This document shows positions 47,185 to 58,014 of a stretch of 64,000 nt of DNA, in pieces; within the stretch, counting starts at the first letter, position 1, and each line of letters begins with the position of its first letter. Origin of the DNA: Halicephalobus mephisto (Eukaryota; Nematoda; Chromadorea; Rhabditida; Panagrolaimidae). The notes beneath the pieces were generated by a model. It saw only the letters and a program-made list of their open reading frames with translations. It was not told where the DNA came from and searched no databases. Position numbers and translations under genes: made by a program. Where the stretch lies: assembly GCA_009193035.1 (NCBI GenBank), contig SWDT01000105.1, forward strand, positions 214,367 to 278,366, written 5' to 3'.

Positions 47185-47400
47185 AGGTAAAAAGGCATGA
47201 TAGAAAAGAGGAGAGAAAAAGAGAAAAGAGAGAGAAGAGAGAGGAGAGAGAAAAAAGGAGACAGGAAAAGAAAAAAAAGAAAAAAGGAGAGAGGGAAAAA
47301 GAGAGAGAAAAGAAGAGAGGGAAAAGAAGAGAAAGAAAAAAAGGGAAAAGAAGAGAGAAAAGAGAGAGAAGAAGAGAAAAAAGAAGAGAGAGAAGACCAA
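47185..47400. repeat. Polypurine (GA) tract
   Basis: About 210 bases on the + strand are almost purely A and G, built from GAGAGAAAAGA phrases. Long open frames on both strands are by-products. Such tracts can adopt triplex-type structure. Confidence 0.85.
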
Positions 47401-47559
47401 TTAAATACGTGTTTCGCGCTCATATAAAAGAGGAAAATTTGAGCAAGAGAGGTCCCGCAACGAAAAAGAGATAACGCGGACGGGAAAATCTTAAACTTTT
47501 TTATTATTATTAATTATAAAAGCTTTGTAATTTTGTAAGATATTGTGGAAATCGCTATC

Positions 47560-48330
47560 TGGTCTCAGCCAGTGCGACAGAAGGTATAATAAACTTCGTA
47601 GATCTCCCCACAGCTACAGAATGCGAACTCTCGTCGCGAAAGTTGTCAAAGATCAAGAAAAAATTTATTGTTCAAGATGTGTGAGAAGTATTCGGTGAGA
47701 AAAAACAATCTTAAAAAGTAGTAATTCCTGCAACGAAAGTTTCTGAAAATAAAGAAGCGATATTTTATTAAATAAAAGTGGAAATTTGTCAAAAAAGTTA
47801 CTGAAAAACGAAATTTATTCTCGCCACGAAAGTTTTTGAAAATAAAAAATTAGTACTTTATCAGTGTGAGTGGGATTTTATGAAAAAGTTATTAAGGAAA
47901 AGAACAAAATTGACTCTCACAGCGAAAATTCATAAAAATCAAGAAAGTTGATCATTTACTGTAAGAAAGGAAAAATTTATTTTAAAGAAATTTAAATAGA
48001 AATTGACTCTCGCAGTGAAAGTCCCTGAAAATCAAAAAAGTTTACCATTTACTGTATGAAAATGAAAATCGCTCGAAAAAATTTTAAACAGCAGTTAACT
48101 CTCGCAGCGAAAGTCCCTGAAAATCAAAAAAGTTTACCATTTACCAGCGCAAGTCGAATTTTGCGAAAAAAATATAATAACAAAGTTGACTCTCGCCACG
48201 AAAGTTCCGAAAGATTATGATGAAGCCAATTGTTTATTAACAGGAGCAGAATCAAACACAATAAACAATATAAAAAATAAAATAAAATCTCGCCACAAAA
48301 ATCCACAAATATGACAATATTGATTATCTA
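47560..48330. repeat. Degenerate repeat with TTGACTCTCGCCACGAAAGT
   Basis: Units of about 80-110 bp share AAATTGACTCTCGCAGCGAA, GTCCCTGAAAATCAAAAAAG and TTTACCATTTACTG. The family continues at 48,780-49,480, where units also carry ATTCGCTTATTTTTCAGCAAAAG, and again at 58.0-60.8 kb in the same orientation. No gene is seen. Confidence 0.7.
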
Positions 48331-48331
48331 C

Positions 48332-48776
48332 TACACACAAAAGAACGTAATTTTTAGTTTCTTAAAAATTGTAAAACGTAACAAAAATGTGACACAATCA
48401 TCACATTTTTTACAAATATTTGGCATTTGTGACTAAAGTAGAAATAAAATAGTGATTAAAATTAAAAAATAATAGTGATTAAAATAGAAATAAAATAGTG
48501 ATTAAAATTGGAACATAACAGTGACTAAAATTGAAATATAATAGTGATTAAAATTGGAACTTAATAGTGACTAAAATTGAAAAATAATAGTGATTAAAAT
48601 TAGAACTTAATAGTGACTAAAATTAGAACTTAATAGTGACTAAAATTGAAACAATATGGTGAAAAAAATTAAAAACTTAATAATGATGAAGATTGAAATT
48701 TGATAGTGACAAAAATTGAAACGAAATAATGACGATTTATATTTGTTATTGTACCAAAAGTTACTTTTTTTGTGTA
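48332..48776. mobile_element. MITE-like CACAAAA element, copy 1, expanded inside
   Basis: The left end TACACACAAAAGAACGTAA and right end AAAAGTTACTTTTTTTGTGTA are inverted. The interior has GTGACACAATCATCACATTT and then about twelve tandem copies of AATAGTGATTAAAATTG-type units, making it longer than the other two copies. Confidence 0.65.
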
Positions 48777-49633
48777 ATATGAGTGGAATTTAGGATGAAA
48801 AACAACTTCAAAATCAAAACGGGATTAATCTTCGTCAAAAAAGTTCCCGAAAATCATGACGAAGTTGACCTTTTACAAATACAAGTCCAATTGTTTACAA
48901 AAAACCCAAAATACTGAGTAAGTCAACTTCCGTCACGAAAATTCCTGAAGATCATCATCAGTTTGTTTTTTAGCAATAAAAATAAAATTATTTACAAAAA
49001 AATAACAAAAGAAAAGATAAATTGACTCCCAACACGAAATTCTCTGATAATCAAAATATGTTCGCTTATTTTCAGTAAAAGTGGAATTTTTGCTTATTTT
49101 TCAGCAAAAGTAAAAATTTCGCTTATTTTTCAGTAAAAGCGAAATTTTCGTTTATTTTTAGCAAAAGTGAAAATTTCGCTTATTTTTCAGCAAAAGTAAA
49201 AATTTCGCTTATTTTTAGTGAAAGTAAAATTTTTGCTTAAAAGAAAATTAAGTTAACTTTCTATATGAAAATTATTTATGATCATGGTGAATTCACTTAT
49301 TTTTCAACACAAATGAAATGTTTGCTTAAAAATAGCGAAATTAACTCTCGCCACGAATTCTCCAATGATCTTGATAAATTCGCTTATTTTTCAATAAAAA
49401 TGAAGTTTTCGCTTAAAAAAAGTAAAATTGACTTTTGTCACGAAAATTTCTGAAAATCATGAAAAATTTTCTTCCTTACTAGTGAGAGTAATTTTTGCAT
49501 AAAAATTCAAAAAATTAATTCGTTATTTTTAAATTTTGCTTTTGTTTTTGTTTTATTGAAGATTTGTTTACTGTAGACTGGACATATTTTAAGAAATTAT
49601 TTTATTGATATTCGTAGATTACATAAAAGTTGA

Positions 49634-49789
49634 TACACAAAAAAAGTAACTTTTAACTTCATAATAATTGCGAAATGTAACACAATTGTCACATTATTTA
49701 AGAATATTAAATATGTATGAAGAAAATTGAAAAACAATAGTGATTATTTGCATTTGTTACTGTACTAAAAGTACGCTTTTTTGTGTGTA
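49634..49789. mobile_element. MITE-like CACAAAA element, copy 2
   Basis: The ends TACACAAAAAAAGTAACTTT and AAAAGTACGCTTTTTTGTGTGTA are inverted repeats around a conserved interior (AATGTAACACAATTGTCACA, ATAGTGATTATTTGCATTTG). Confidence 0.7.
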
Positions 49790-49859
49790 GAGATTTTGGA
49801 TAGTGTCTGTTTCGAACTCAAATCAGGGCTTTCTAGTCACTATCCAGAAGCAGCTCCAA

Positions 49860-50013
49860 TACACAAAAAAACAACTTTTGGTCTAATAAAAAATATCAAA
49901 TGTAACACAATCGTCACATTTTTATGAATATTTGACTTTTGTGACAAAAATTGAAAAATAATAGTGATTATTTGCATTTGTTACTGTACTAAAAGTAAGA
50001 TTTTTTGTGTTTA
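49860..50013. mobile_element. MITE-like CACAAAA element, copy 3
   Basis: Same family as the elements at 48.3 and 49.6 kb. It starts TACACAAAAAAACAACTTTT and ends AAAAGTAAGATTTTTTGTGTTTA. It ends 35 bp from the stop codon of the macin-like gene. Confidence 0.7.
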
Positions 50014-50047
50014 GAGAAGTTATTCAGGAAATTCCCGCGGATTAAGA

Positions 50048-50655
50048 TCAACATCCACGATCAGGTTTGGGTCCCTTTGTTCCTCTGCATTGGCACTGAT
50101 AGGCGTGCCGGGAAAAGATACAGCGGGAGGAGACCCTGAGGCACTGTCCTCCATCCGCGTATCCTTGGCATTTACAGTGGTCATCACAATTCTAAAAATT
50201 AACTTTTTTACTCAAAAAGTTATTTTAATAAGATTTTATTGAATAAAATTAATTCCTAATAAAATTTTATTTAAAAAAGTTCATTTTTTAAAATTTTATT
50301 TTAAAAAAGTTTATTCTTAATAAAATTTATTTAAAAAAAGTTTATTTTAAAAAATTTTACTTAAAAAACTTTATTTCTAATAAAATTTATTTAAAAAAAG
50401 TCTATTTTAAAAAATTTCATTTTAAAAAGTTTATTTTTAATAAAATTTATTTTAAAAAAGTTTGTTTTTAATAAAATTTTATTTAAAAAATTATTTTTAA
50501 CAAAATTATCCAACTTTCCAGAGAATCCCGGTACCGAAGGAACTCCATCTCGAACACCGACTCCACTGCTTCCAATAGTCACTTATAAAATTAGCTTCAT
50601 TTAATTCCGGAAGATTCAAAATAACAAAAACCACAAAAATGAAGTAAATATTCAT
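50048..50655 (-). CDS. Macin-family secreted antimicrobial-type peptide
   Basis: A 94-residue cysteine-rich secreted peptide from two exons, 50655-50515 and 50191-50048. The first 21 residues (MNIYFIFVVFVILNLPELNE, then A) form a signal peptide. The mature part follows the macin pattern known from leech theromacin and neuromacin and Hydra hydramacin: W-x2-WSRCSRWSS, GTGILWK, then NCDDHCK, QGYADGGQC, a SSRC and AYQCQC. Macins are bactericidal and immune or repair peptides. Unusual points: the first macin Cys (usually DCW) is Tyr27 here, and there is an extra CKC cysteine and a C-terminal GC, giving nine cysteines. The donor (AAA|GTTGGA) is weak, but the acceptor (TTTTTAG) and joined frame are clean. 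The intron is AT-rich tandem repeats. Confidence 0.8.
50206..50510. repeat. AT-rich tandem repeat in the macin intron
   Basis: About eight units of AAGTTTATTTTTAATAAAATT type fill the 323-bp intron. Confidence 0.7.
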
Positions 50656-50849
50656 TTTCTAAACAATGACGTTATTTCGGATTTATTTATAGTTTCAAAA
50701 ATCCACTATTTGTCAAAAAACATGTTTTTCAAAATTGTTTAATTTTAAAAAATGATTCATTCAAAAGCAAAATATTATCAATTTTGAAATAATATATTTG
50801 GCAACAAATCACGGGGCAGCTGAAAGGGTTGTACGGTATGTGCTCCCCT

Positions 50850-51325
50850 GAGGGGTTTTATTTGATTTCGTGAAATTAATATTTTAATTTTTTTGATTTC
50901 TAAATTGGCCTAAAATGATCAATTTAAAAATTCCAAACTTCGAAACCAATACTAGTATAGGGGAAGCAAAAGTATTAAACTACAGTTCTCCCCTGAGGGA
51001 TTTTACCTCTGATTTCGTGAAATTAATATTTTAATTTTTTTTTGATTTCTAAAATGATCAATTTAAAAATTCCAAATTTCGAAACCAATACTAGTATAGG
51101 GGAAGCAAAAGTATTAAACTACAGTTCTCCCCTGAGGAGTTTTACCTCTGATTTCGTGAAATTAATATTTTATATTTTTTTTAATTTCTGAATTGGACTA
51201 AAATGATCAATTTAAAAATTCCAAATTTCGAAACCAATACTAGTATAAGGGGAAGCAAAAGTATTAAACTACAGTTCTCCCCTGAGGGGTTTTACCTCTG
51301 ATTTCGTAGCATTTACTTTTTGAAT
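50850..51325. repeat. Tandem repeat, about 145-180-bp unit, three to four copies
   Basis: Units contain CTCCCCTGAGGGGTTTTACC, TCTGATTTCGTGAAATTAAT, AATTCCAAATTTCGAAACCA and TACTAGTATAGGGGAAGCAA. CCCCTGAGGGG is a perfect palindrome. No gene is seen between the macin and Pax genes. Confidence 0.75.
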
Positions 51326-51627
51326 TTTTTAAAAATTAATTTTTTCTAATTTCTGAATTGACCTAAAATTGCAATTGTGATCAAAACGACTGAAAGTCGA
51401 AAATTTGGAAACCAGTGTGACTTAATGGGATGAATGCCTCAGGGGATAGACTACCGTACAGCCACTGGAAGGAACTGGCAGTTCTAGAAGTTTCTATGGG
51501 ATGAACAAATAAAATAAGGCAGTAGTACTGTAGTGGCTAATTTCCGGAATTGCATTCTGGAGAGTTTTGGCAGTATCGGCACGGGAGGAATCAGAAGAGA
51601 TCGTATCATGTACAGTATTGAATAAAT

Positions 51628-53731
51628 TTAGGTTTCCAAAAGAGTTTCAACTTTCTTCTTGGGGGTCTTCTTGAGGTCCAATTTCGTTCTCAGGATACTG
51701 TAAAAAAATACGGTAAAGAAGCATTCGAAATGAAAATTGTGAAACATCTGCGTCCCGGACGTTTATGTTCCAATTTTAAAATGTCAATTCAAAAATAAAA
51801 CTTCAAATATTCTTAAAATTGAAAGTTAGTCTTCAGAACGCAGGATTCTGGAGGCCAACTTCTGGTTTTGGATTCAGAACCCCATGGACGGGATTTCATA
51901 ACTGTGAAGACCAGAACTGTCGATTTCCGACTTTCAAACTGGGCTCTGAATCCGAAAATAAAAAATCCAAATTGGTTTTGTTCGAAAATTGAAAACTTCG
52001 AAATCGAAAATCAAAAACTTCGAAAAATCGACAGTTCTGGTAAGTACTTTTTGTTCAACTTTAGATGCAGAATTTGAATTCGGAGGTTTGGGACACAAAC
52101 GTTACATAATTAATTTTAGATATCTTTGAAGTTGAGCAACAAGTACTTAAACTGAGGTACTCGAGTCCTTAAATTCTAAACCTGAAGTCAAAATACAGGA
52201 TTCTGAAAGTTAACTATCGATTCTGATTTCAGATCCAGAATTCACGGATGCGATTGTCCTATTAAGGGTGCTGTTTGTTTACAACTATAGAATCGGAACA
52301 TAGATGTCTTGGATACATGTCTCAAATGCAAATATTTAAGACACAAATATTTGAGACACATGTATCTCAAATACAAGTATCTGAAATACGTATATCTGAG
52401 ATACATGTCTCAAATACAAGTGTCTAAGACATGTCTGAGACACATATCTGGGATATATCCCAAATACAAGTGTTTGAGATACATATGTCTTGAATACAAG
52501 TATCTAGGACACTAGTATCTAAGACACAGATGTCTAGAACACATATCTGAGATATATCTCTAATACAAGTATCTAGAATACATGTCTTGAATACACGTAT
52601 CTGGGACACTAGTATCTAAGACACAGATGTCTAGAACACATATCTGAGATATATCTCTAATACAAGTATCTAAAATACATGTCTTGAATACAAGTATCTG
52701 GGACACTAGTATCTAAGACACATATCTGGAGCACTAGTGGCTGAGATACAGGTGTCTAGAACACATATATCTCAAATATATATCTCAAATACAAGTATCT
52801 AGGACACACATGTCACAGCATTGTCGAAGAAGGTACTTACTGGTTGATGGAACTTCTACTGGGAACATTGTCTCGTCTACAGACTCCGTCAAGAATTAGT
52901 TGTTCTCTGATTTCGCTCTGTCTGGTCATCCCCAGCCGGAAACGGTAATCCCGGATCGCTGTGACTAACGGGCTTTCGATTCGGCTTTCTTTGGCGTCTT
53001 TAGGCCTGACAGATCCGGTAGTTCTGAATCGGTTAAGAATTTTCGAAACACAACTATGAGTAACACATAATTTTTTGGATATATCACAGATTTTCCATCC
53101 ATTTTGATATAATCCGACGATTTGTTCCCGATCTTGCATGGATAAAGGAAGTCCTGGGGAATAGGTCCTTCCGAGCTGGTTTGTTCCGGATGATCTTCCG
53201 TTTACAGTATTCGAAAAACGAGAACTCATTTTTAATCTTCCAATTTTTTCTTCAATTTCGTTTTGTGGAGGATTGTTGACTGATTGGTTTTCAGAATTCG
53301 CCACAGGATTCAGAAACCCCACAGGAGAGTTGCTCGAAAAAGAACTTCCAGAAGACGACGACGGAGCCGGACTGCTTAGAGTCTCGCCGTCAGAAGCCGT
53401 CTGGTCTTCTTGGAAATGGAACTGAGCGGGGTAGGGGGGTGGGGGAGGCAGAGGGGAAACGTTACTGTAACTAGGGGGATTCTGATGACCAATGAACTCG
53501 CCGAGGAACGAGATCGACGGTAACTTGGATGAAAAGCATTCTGGAGATTCTGTTAAATTTTGATTGTCTCCCTATAACGTTCATTATCAATCAAAAACGA
53601 AAAAACTCGTCTCAAGGTTGTCTTTCAACGCCGGAACTCACCTTGAGCCAAGCGTAAAAGTCTCTTTCAAGGGTCTCCGGGGTACTTAGATCAATGATAT
53701 ATCTCGGCGAGTCATTGGCCGTTGAACACAT
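51628..53731 (-). CDS. Divergent Pax protein: paired domain only
   Basis: DNA-binding transcription factor. Three exons: 53731-53642, 53571-52841 and 51697-51628. Phases close to give 296 residues. A Ser/Pro/Asn-rich N-terminal half contains a poly-Pro run (residues ~75-80). The paired domain is residues ~155-277. It has NQLG, GLPL, the first-subdomain helices NGWKICDISKKLCVTHSCVS then KILNRF, TTGSVRP, and second-subdomain text EIREQL-DGVC-NVPS-SSIN closing with HILR supplied by the last exon. The linker is shorter than usual (no GAIGGSKP). Only a 19-residue basic tail follows, so there is no homeodomain or octapeptide. TTTTCAG abuts the ATG. Pax1/9, Pax2/5/8 and eyegone types are all distant; the subfamily is not assignable. 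Confidence 0.88.
52295..52815. repeat. Short tandem repeat in Pax intron 2
   Basis: Dozens of 10-20-bp variants of AAGTATCTRGGACACATGTC and GAGATATATCTC, many of them palindromic (GAGATATATCTC, GACACATGTCTC). The open frames with LRYMSQIQVSKT-like periodic text are artefacts. The rest of the intron (51,700-52,290) is non-repetitive and contains an inverted pair near 51,835-52,080 (CGACTTTCAAACT and related). Confidence 0.75.
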
Positions 53732-53739
53732 CTGAAAAA

Positions 53740-54650
53740 ATAAAAATTAATAAAAAACTTAAAAAAAATAAAAAATTTAAATCAAAAAATAAATTTAAAA
53801 AAATAAAAATTAATAAAAAAATTCAAAAAAAATAACAAATTTAAATTTAAAAATAAATTTTAAAAACAAAAATAATAAAAAAAATTTAAATCAAAAAATA
53901 AATTTTAAAAATTTAAAATTAATAAAAAAAATAAAATTTCTAACACGGTAACACGTTTAAAATAATTTTATTTTGGTGTTTTTTAATAAAATATTTTGGA
54001 TTTTTTTATTTAAAAAAAATAAAAAAAAATGTTCAAAAATCATAAAAAAATAAATAAAAATCGATGGAATTTGTTTTTCGCGTTAGGACAAAAAAATAAA
54101 AACTTGATTTTTCATTCTAAATTTAAAAAACAATAATTCAAATAAGTTTTATAAAAATCAAAGATCATCAAAAAATGAATAAAAATCGATGAAATTCATT
54201 TTTCCCTTCGGGACCAAAATTAAATTTTTTTTATTTTAAATTTTAAAAATAATAATTTATATAAATTTTATAAAAAATTCAAATTTTTTTATTTTTAATA
54301 AAAAATCAAAGATCATCAAAAAAATGAATAAAAATCGACGAAATTCACTTTTCGCTTTGGGACCGAAATTAAATTTTAAAAATAATAATTTATATAAATT
54401 TTATAAAAAATTTAAAATTTTCTATTTTTTTATAAAAAATCAAAGATCATTAAAAAAAATAGATAAAAATCAGCGGAATTCATTTTTCGCTTTGGGACCG
54501 AAATTAAATTTTTTTATTTTAAATTTTAAAAATAATAATTTATATAAATTTTATAAAAAATTTAAAATTTTCTATTTTTTTATAAAAAATCAAAAATCGA
54601 CGAAATTTGTTTTTCGTTTTGGGACCGATATTTGCTTTAATTAATTAGAC
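53740..54650. repeat. AT-rich spacer and about 125-bp tandem repeat
   Basis: From 54,040 to 54,640 four to five units share ATCAAAGATCATCAAAAAAA, AAATCGATGAAATTCATTTT and TCGCTTTGGGACCGAAATTA. A 67-codon frame at 54,653-54,856 has no family features and is not called. Confidence 0.65.
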
Positions 54651-54929
54651 ATTTGACGGATTTGGCCGTTCTTGAAAATGAACAAAAACAAATTTTTTTT
54701 CGAGTTAAAAAAATTCGGAAAAGCCAGGATCGGGCTACCGGGGAAAAGTTGTTTTTGAATCGACTTGCTTGCACAGTCTTGTGCATTCCACTTTTGGAAA
54801 GGAATCGAAACGGGTTTCATTTAAACAAAAGGAGGAAATTTGAGGCCTTACACTAAATAATAAAACTTATTCCAAACAAAGTGATAAATTCTTAAAGAAT
54901 CAACGTCAATCGACAGATATCGCAAATTA

Positions 54930-55815
54930 AATGTATTTTCCACTCAGGACCAAGAGGGAGGTTAAAAAAGGTATTTTTGTGGTCCTGAGTGGAAATTATA
55001 AAAAATATAAATATTTTCCACTCAGGACCAAAAGAAAAAGTTTTAAAGATTTTTTAACGGTCCTGAACGGAAATTATAAAATAGTATAAGTTTTCCACTC
55101 AGGACCAAGAGGGAGGCTTTAAAAGTATTTTTGTTGTCCTGAACGGAAATTATAAAATAGTATAAGTTTTCCACTCGGGACAAAAAGGAAAAGTTGTAAA
55201 GATTTTCTCTCGGTCCTGAACGGAAATTATAAAATAGTATAAGTTTTCCACTCAGGACAAAGGAGGAGGCTTTAAAAGTATTTTTGTGGTCCTGAACGGA
55301 AATTATAAAAAAATATAAACGTTTTCCACTCAAGACCAAAAGAAAAAGTTTTAAAGATTTTTTCACGATCCTGAGTGTAAAATGCACAAAAACTAAATAT
55401 AAATATCTTCTACTGAGAACTAAACAAAAAATTCACTGAAAATAATGTTTTTCGTTCGGTCTTAAGTGGAAAATCACGTGAATGGAATTTTCCACTCAGA
55501 ACCAGGAAAATTAGAAAATTAATATTTTTTTTGTCTTAAGTGGAAAAAAATAAAATAAAATAAATATTATTTCCGCTCAGGACTAAATATAAATTTTTAA
55601 AAATTTACTTTCCGTCCGGTCTTGAGTGGAAAATTCAAAACATGTGATTTTCCACTCAGAACCAAAAAAAATTTAAAAATTAATATTTTCTTAAATGAAA
55701 AAAAAATAAAATTACATAAATATTATTTCCGCTCAGGACTAAATATAAATTTTTAAAAGATTTATTTTTCGTCCGGTCTTGAGTGGAAAATTCAAAATAT
55801 ATAATTTAAGATCGG
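54930..55815. repeat. Minisatellite of inverted TTTCCACTCAGGACC half-sites, second array
   Basis: About twenty alternating GGTCCTGAGTGGAAA and TTTTCCACTCAGGACC half-sites sit at 40-75-bp spacing, the same family and plan as the 2.8-4.0 kb array. Adjacent halves can pair. Confidence 0.8.
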
Positions 55816-57030
55816 GTTTAAAAATATTTTAAAAATCTTATTTTCCGAACAAGAATGACTAAAACAAATATGGTTTGCAAAAACTAATGACGAATTTTAA
55901 ATAAGATCTGACTCAGTCAATCAGCTCAAAATTGAGTCAACCTGATTTTGCCTGTGGCCTTGAAGACAGAATACTAGGGAAAATTTACGCCTTTTGAATT
56001 CGCCCAATATCAACGACAAACAAAAATTGGTCAAAACCCAGAATTTTTTTAGTAGTTTCTAACTTTAAAGAATTTCAAAACACAAAAAATTTTACTTGAT
56101 CAGACTCATCAATTACAGAGTTACAATTATCGTAGACAAGTAATATGTCATGAATAAAAAACAATTTCCAATATCATGTGAAAGAAATTTTAAAAAAAAA
56201 TTAAAAATTAAAATTTAAAAAAAAACAAGTTTTTAAAGAAATAAAAAGTAAAAAATTTAAAAAAAACTGAAAAATTTAAAATCTTGAGATTTAAAAAAAA
56301 CAAAAAACTAAAAAATTTTAAAAGATAAAAAATTTCGAAATTTAAAAAAAAAATAAAAAATTGAAAAATTTTTAAAAATCGTAAAATTTAAAAAAAATCT
56401 TGAAATTTAAAAATAAATTTTCCGTTTGAGATCATTTAGATGAATTTTTAAATTTAGTTTGATCTCAATTAAAATTCCATTTATTTTCGTTGATTTTTAT
56501 ATTTTTAAAGTTAGCGTAGTTTGAACGAAGTAATTATAGAAAAATAAAAAATAATCCGGTTTTAGATTAAATTTATTGACATTAAAAAATTCTTCAAAAT
56601 GGTCTCAAACGGAAAATTTATTTTTTCTATTTTAAAAATTTTTTTTAAATAATTTTTTTTAAAATTATTTATTTTTTTTTTGAAAATTTACTTTTTTTTA
56701 ATAATTTTTTTAATTTTGAAAATTTATTTTTTTTAAATTATTTCTTTTTTAAAAATTTATTTTTTTAATAATTTTTTTTTGAAAAAGTTAATTTAAAAAA
56801 TCGATTAATGACTTCTAGACGGAAGTTAAACTTGATCATATTTCATTAAAAGGTATGTTTTTTCTCCAAATATCAGTGCCTTCTGGACCGGTTATCGTTT
56901 GTTGTTTCGAGTACAGAGATCTAGAGCGCTCCTCGCGAGTTCCTCTTTTCTCTAGTTATCATTTGTTAAATAACCTATGTGAAAATTTACAAAGTAATCA
57001 AAACCAAAGTTAAGTTGAAATAAGAATAAA
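55816..57030. other. Spacer upstream of the Pax gene
   Basis: Mostly AT-rich runs. A small GC-richer patch at 56,860-56,960 (GACCGGTTATCGTTTG, CTAGAGCGCTCCTCGCGAG) stands out and could be regulatory. No gene is seen. Confidence 0.35.
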
Positions 57031-57034
57031 AATA

Positions 57035-57545
57035 AAAATCCGCAGTTTGCTTGGAAGATTGAGACAGATGAATTGATATTTATATTTATTTTTATAAAAA
57101 ATTGTTTAATAAAAATAAAAATTTCCATTTTGCTCGCAACATTGAGACAGATCAGTTGGTATTTGTATTTTTATAAAATTTCGAAATAAAAATAAAAATT
57201 TGCAGTTTGCTTGGAAGATTGAAACAGATCAGTTGATATTTATATTTATTTTTATAAAAAATTGTTTAATAAAAGTAAAAATCAGCAATTTCCTCGCAAC
57301 ATTGAGACAAATCAGTTGATATTTATATTTATTTTTATAAAAAATTGTTTAATAAAAGTAAAAATCAGCAATTTCCTCGCAACATTGAGACAGATCAGTT
57401 GATATTTATATTTATTTTTATAAAATTTCGAAATAAAAATAAAAATCCGCAATTTGCTCGCAACATTGAAACAGATCAGTTGATATTTATATTTATTTTT
57501 ATAAAAATTTCGAAATTTGCTTGCAAGATTTAAACAGATCAATTT
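57035..57545. repeat. Satellite with CTCGCAACATTGAGACAG
   Basis: About seven units of 60-75 bp share AAAAATCCGCAATTTGCTCG, CAACATTGAGACAGATCAGT and TGATATTTATATTTATTTTT. The unit plan matches the GTTGCGCGCAAC satellites (CCGCARNTTGC, GCAACATT, then TTGATATT), but with the palindrome degraded to TTGCTCGCAA or TTGCTTGGAA. Confidence 0.7.
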
Positions 57546-58010
57546 GTTTTATTTTTTTGAAAATTAATTTTGGTTTAATTATTTCGTAAATTTTGGCATT
57601 GGTGTTTGTTCATATAACGTCATTCGAATGAATTAGAAACAAGGTGAAAAATAATTTGTTGTGAAAATTGCAGATCAGTCGTCTTCCAGATTCACCTTTG
57701 ACGTTTTTATCGACCATTTTTTCCTTTTTAATCGAGTAGAATTCTGTTTAGTTTTCAAAAAAAAGACAAAACCGGTTTCTCTACCACCGATATTGTCGAA
57801 AATTAACAACGACAATCTAAAAATTTTCGGACAAGGTTAAAAAACAAAAAAAAACAAGTCTAAAATATTTTATATAAAAATCAAAAAATTAAATAATAAC
57901 CGAAAAATGAACAGGAAGTTATTTATTAATTATTTCGTTTTTTTAATATTTTTAAAATAATTTTGAAAAAAAATAATTCAATTTAAAATGGAATTGTTAT
58001 CAGAATCATA
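57546..58010. other. Spacer, no gene seen
   Basis: Partly non-repetitive (57,590-57,840). It has a possible acceptor, TTGCAG, near 57,672, but no exon that I can support. Confidence 0.3.
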
Positions 58011-58014
58011 GTTG

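Noticed and set aside
47110..47427. Arg/Glu/Lys-rich and Phe/Leu/Ser-rich frames
   Set aside because: Products of the polypurine tract.
54653..54856. 67-codon frame (TDLAVLENEQKQ-like text)
   Set aside because: Reasonable composition, but no start context, splice partners or family similarity.
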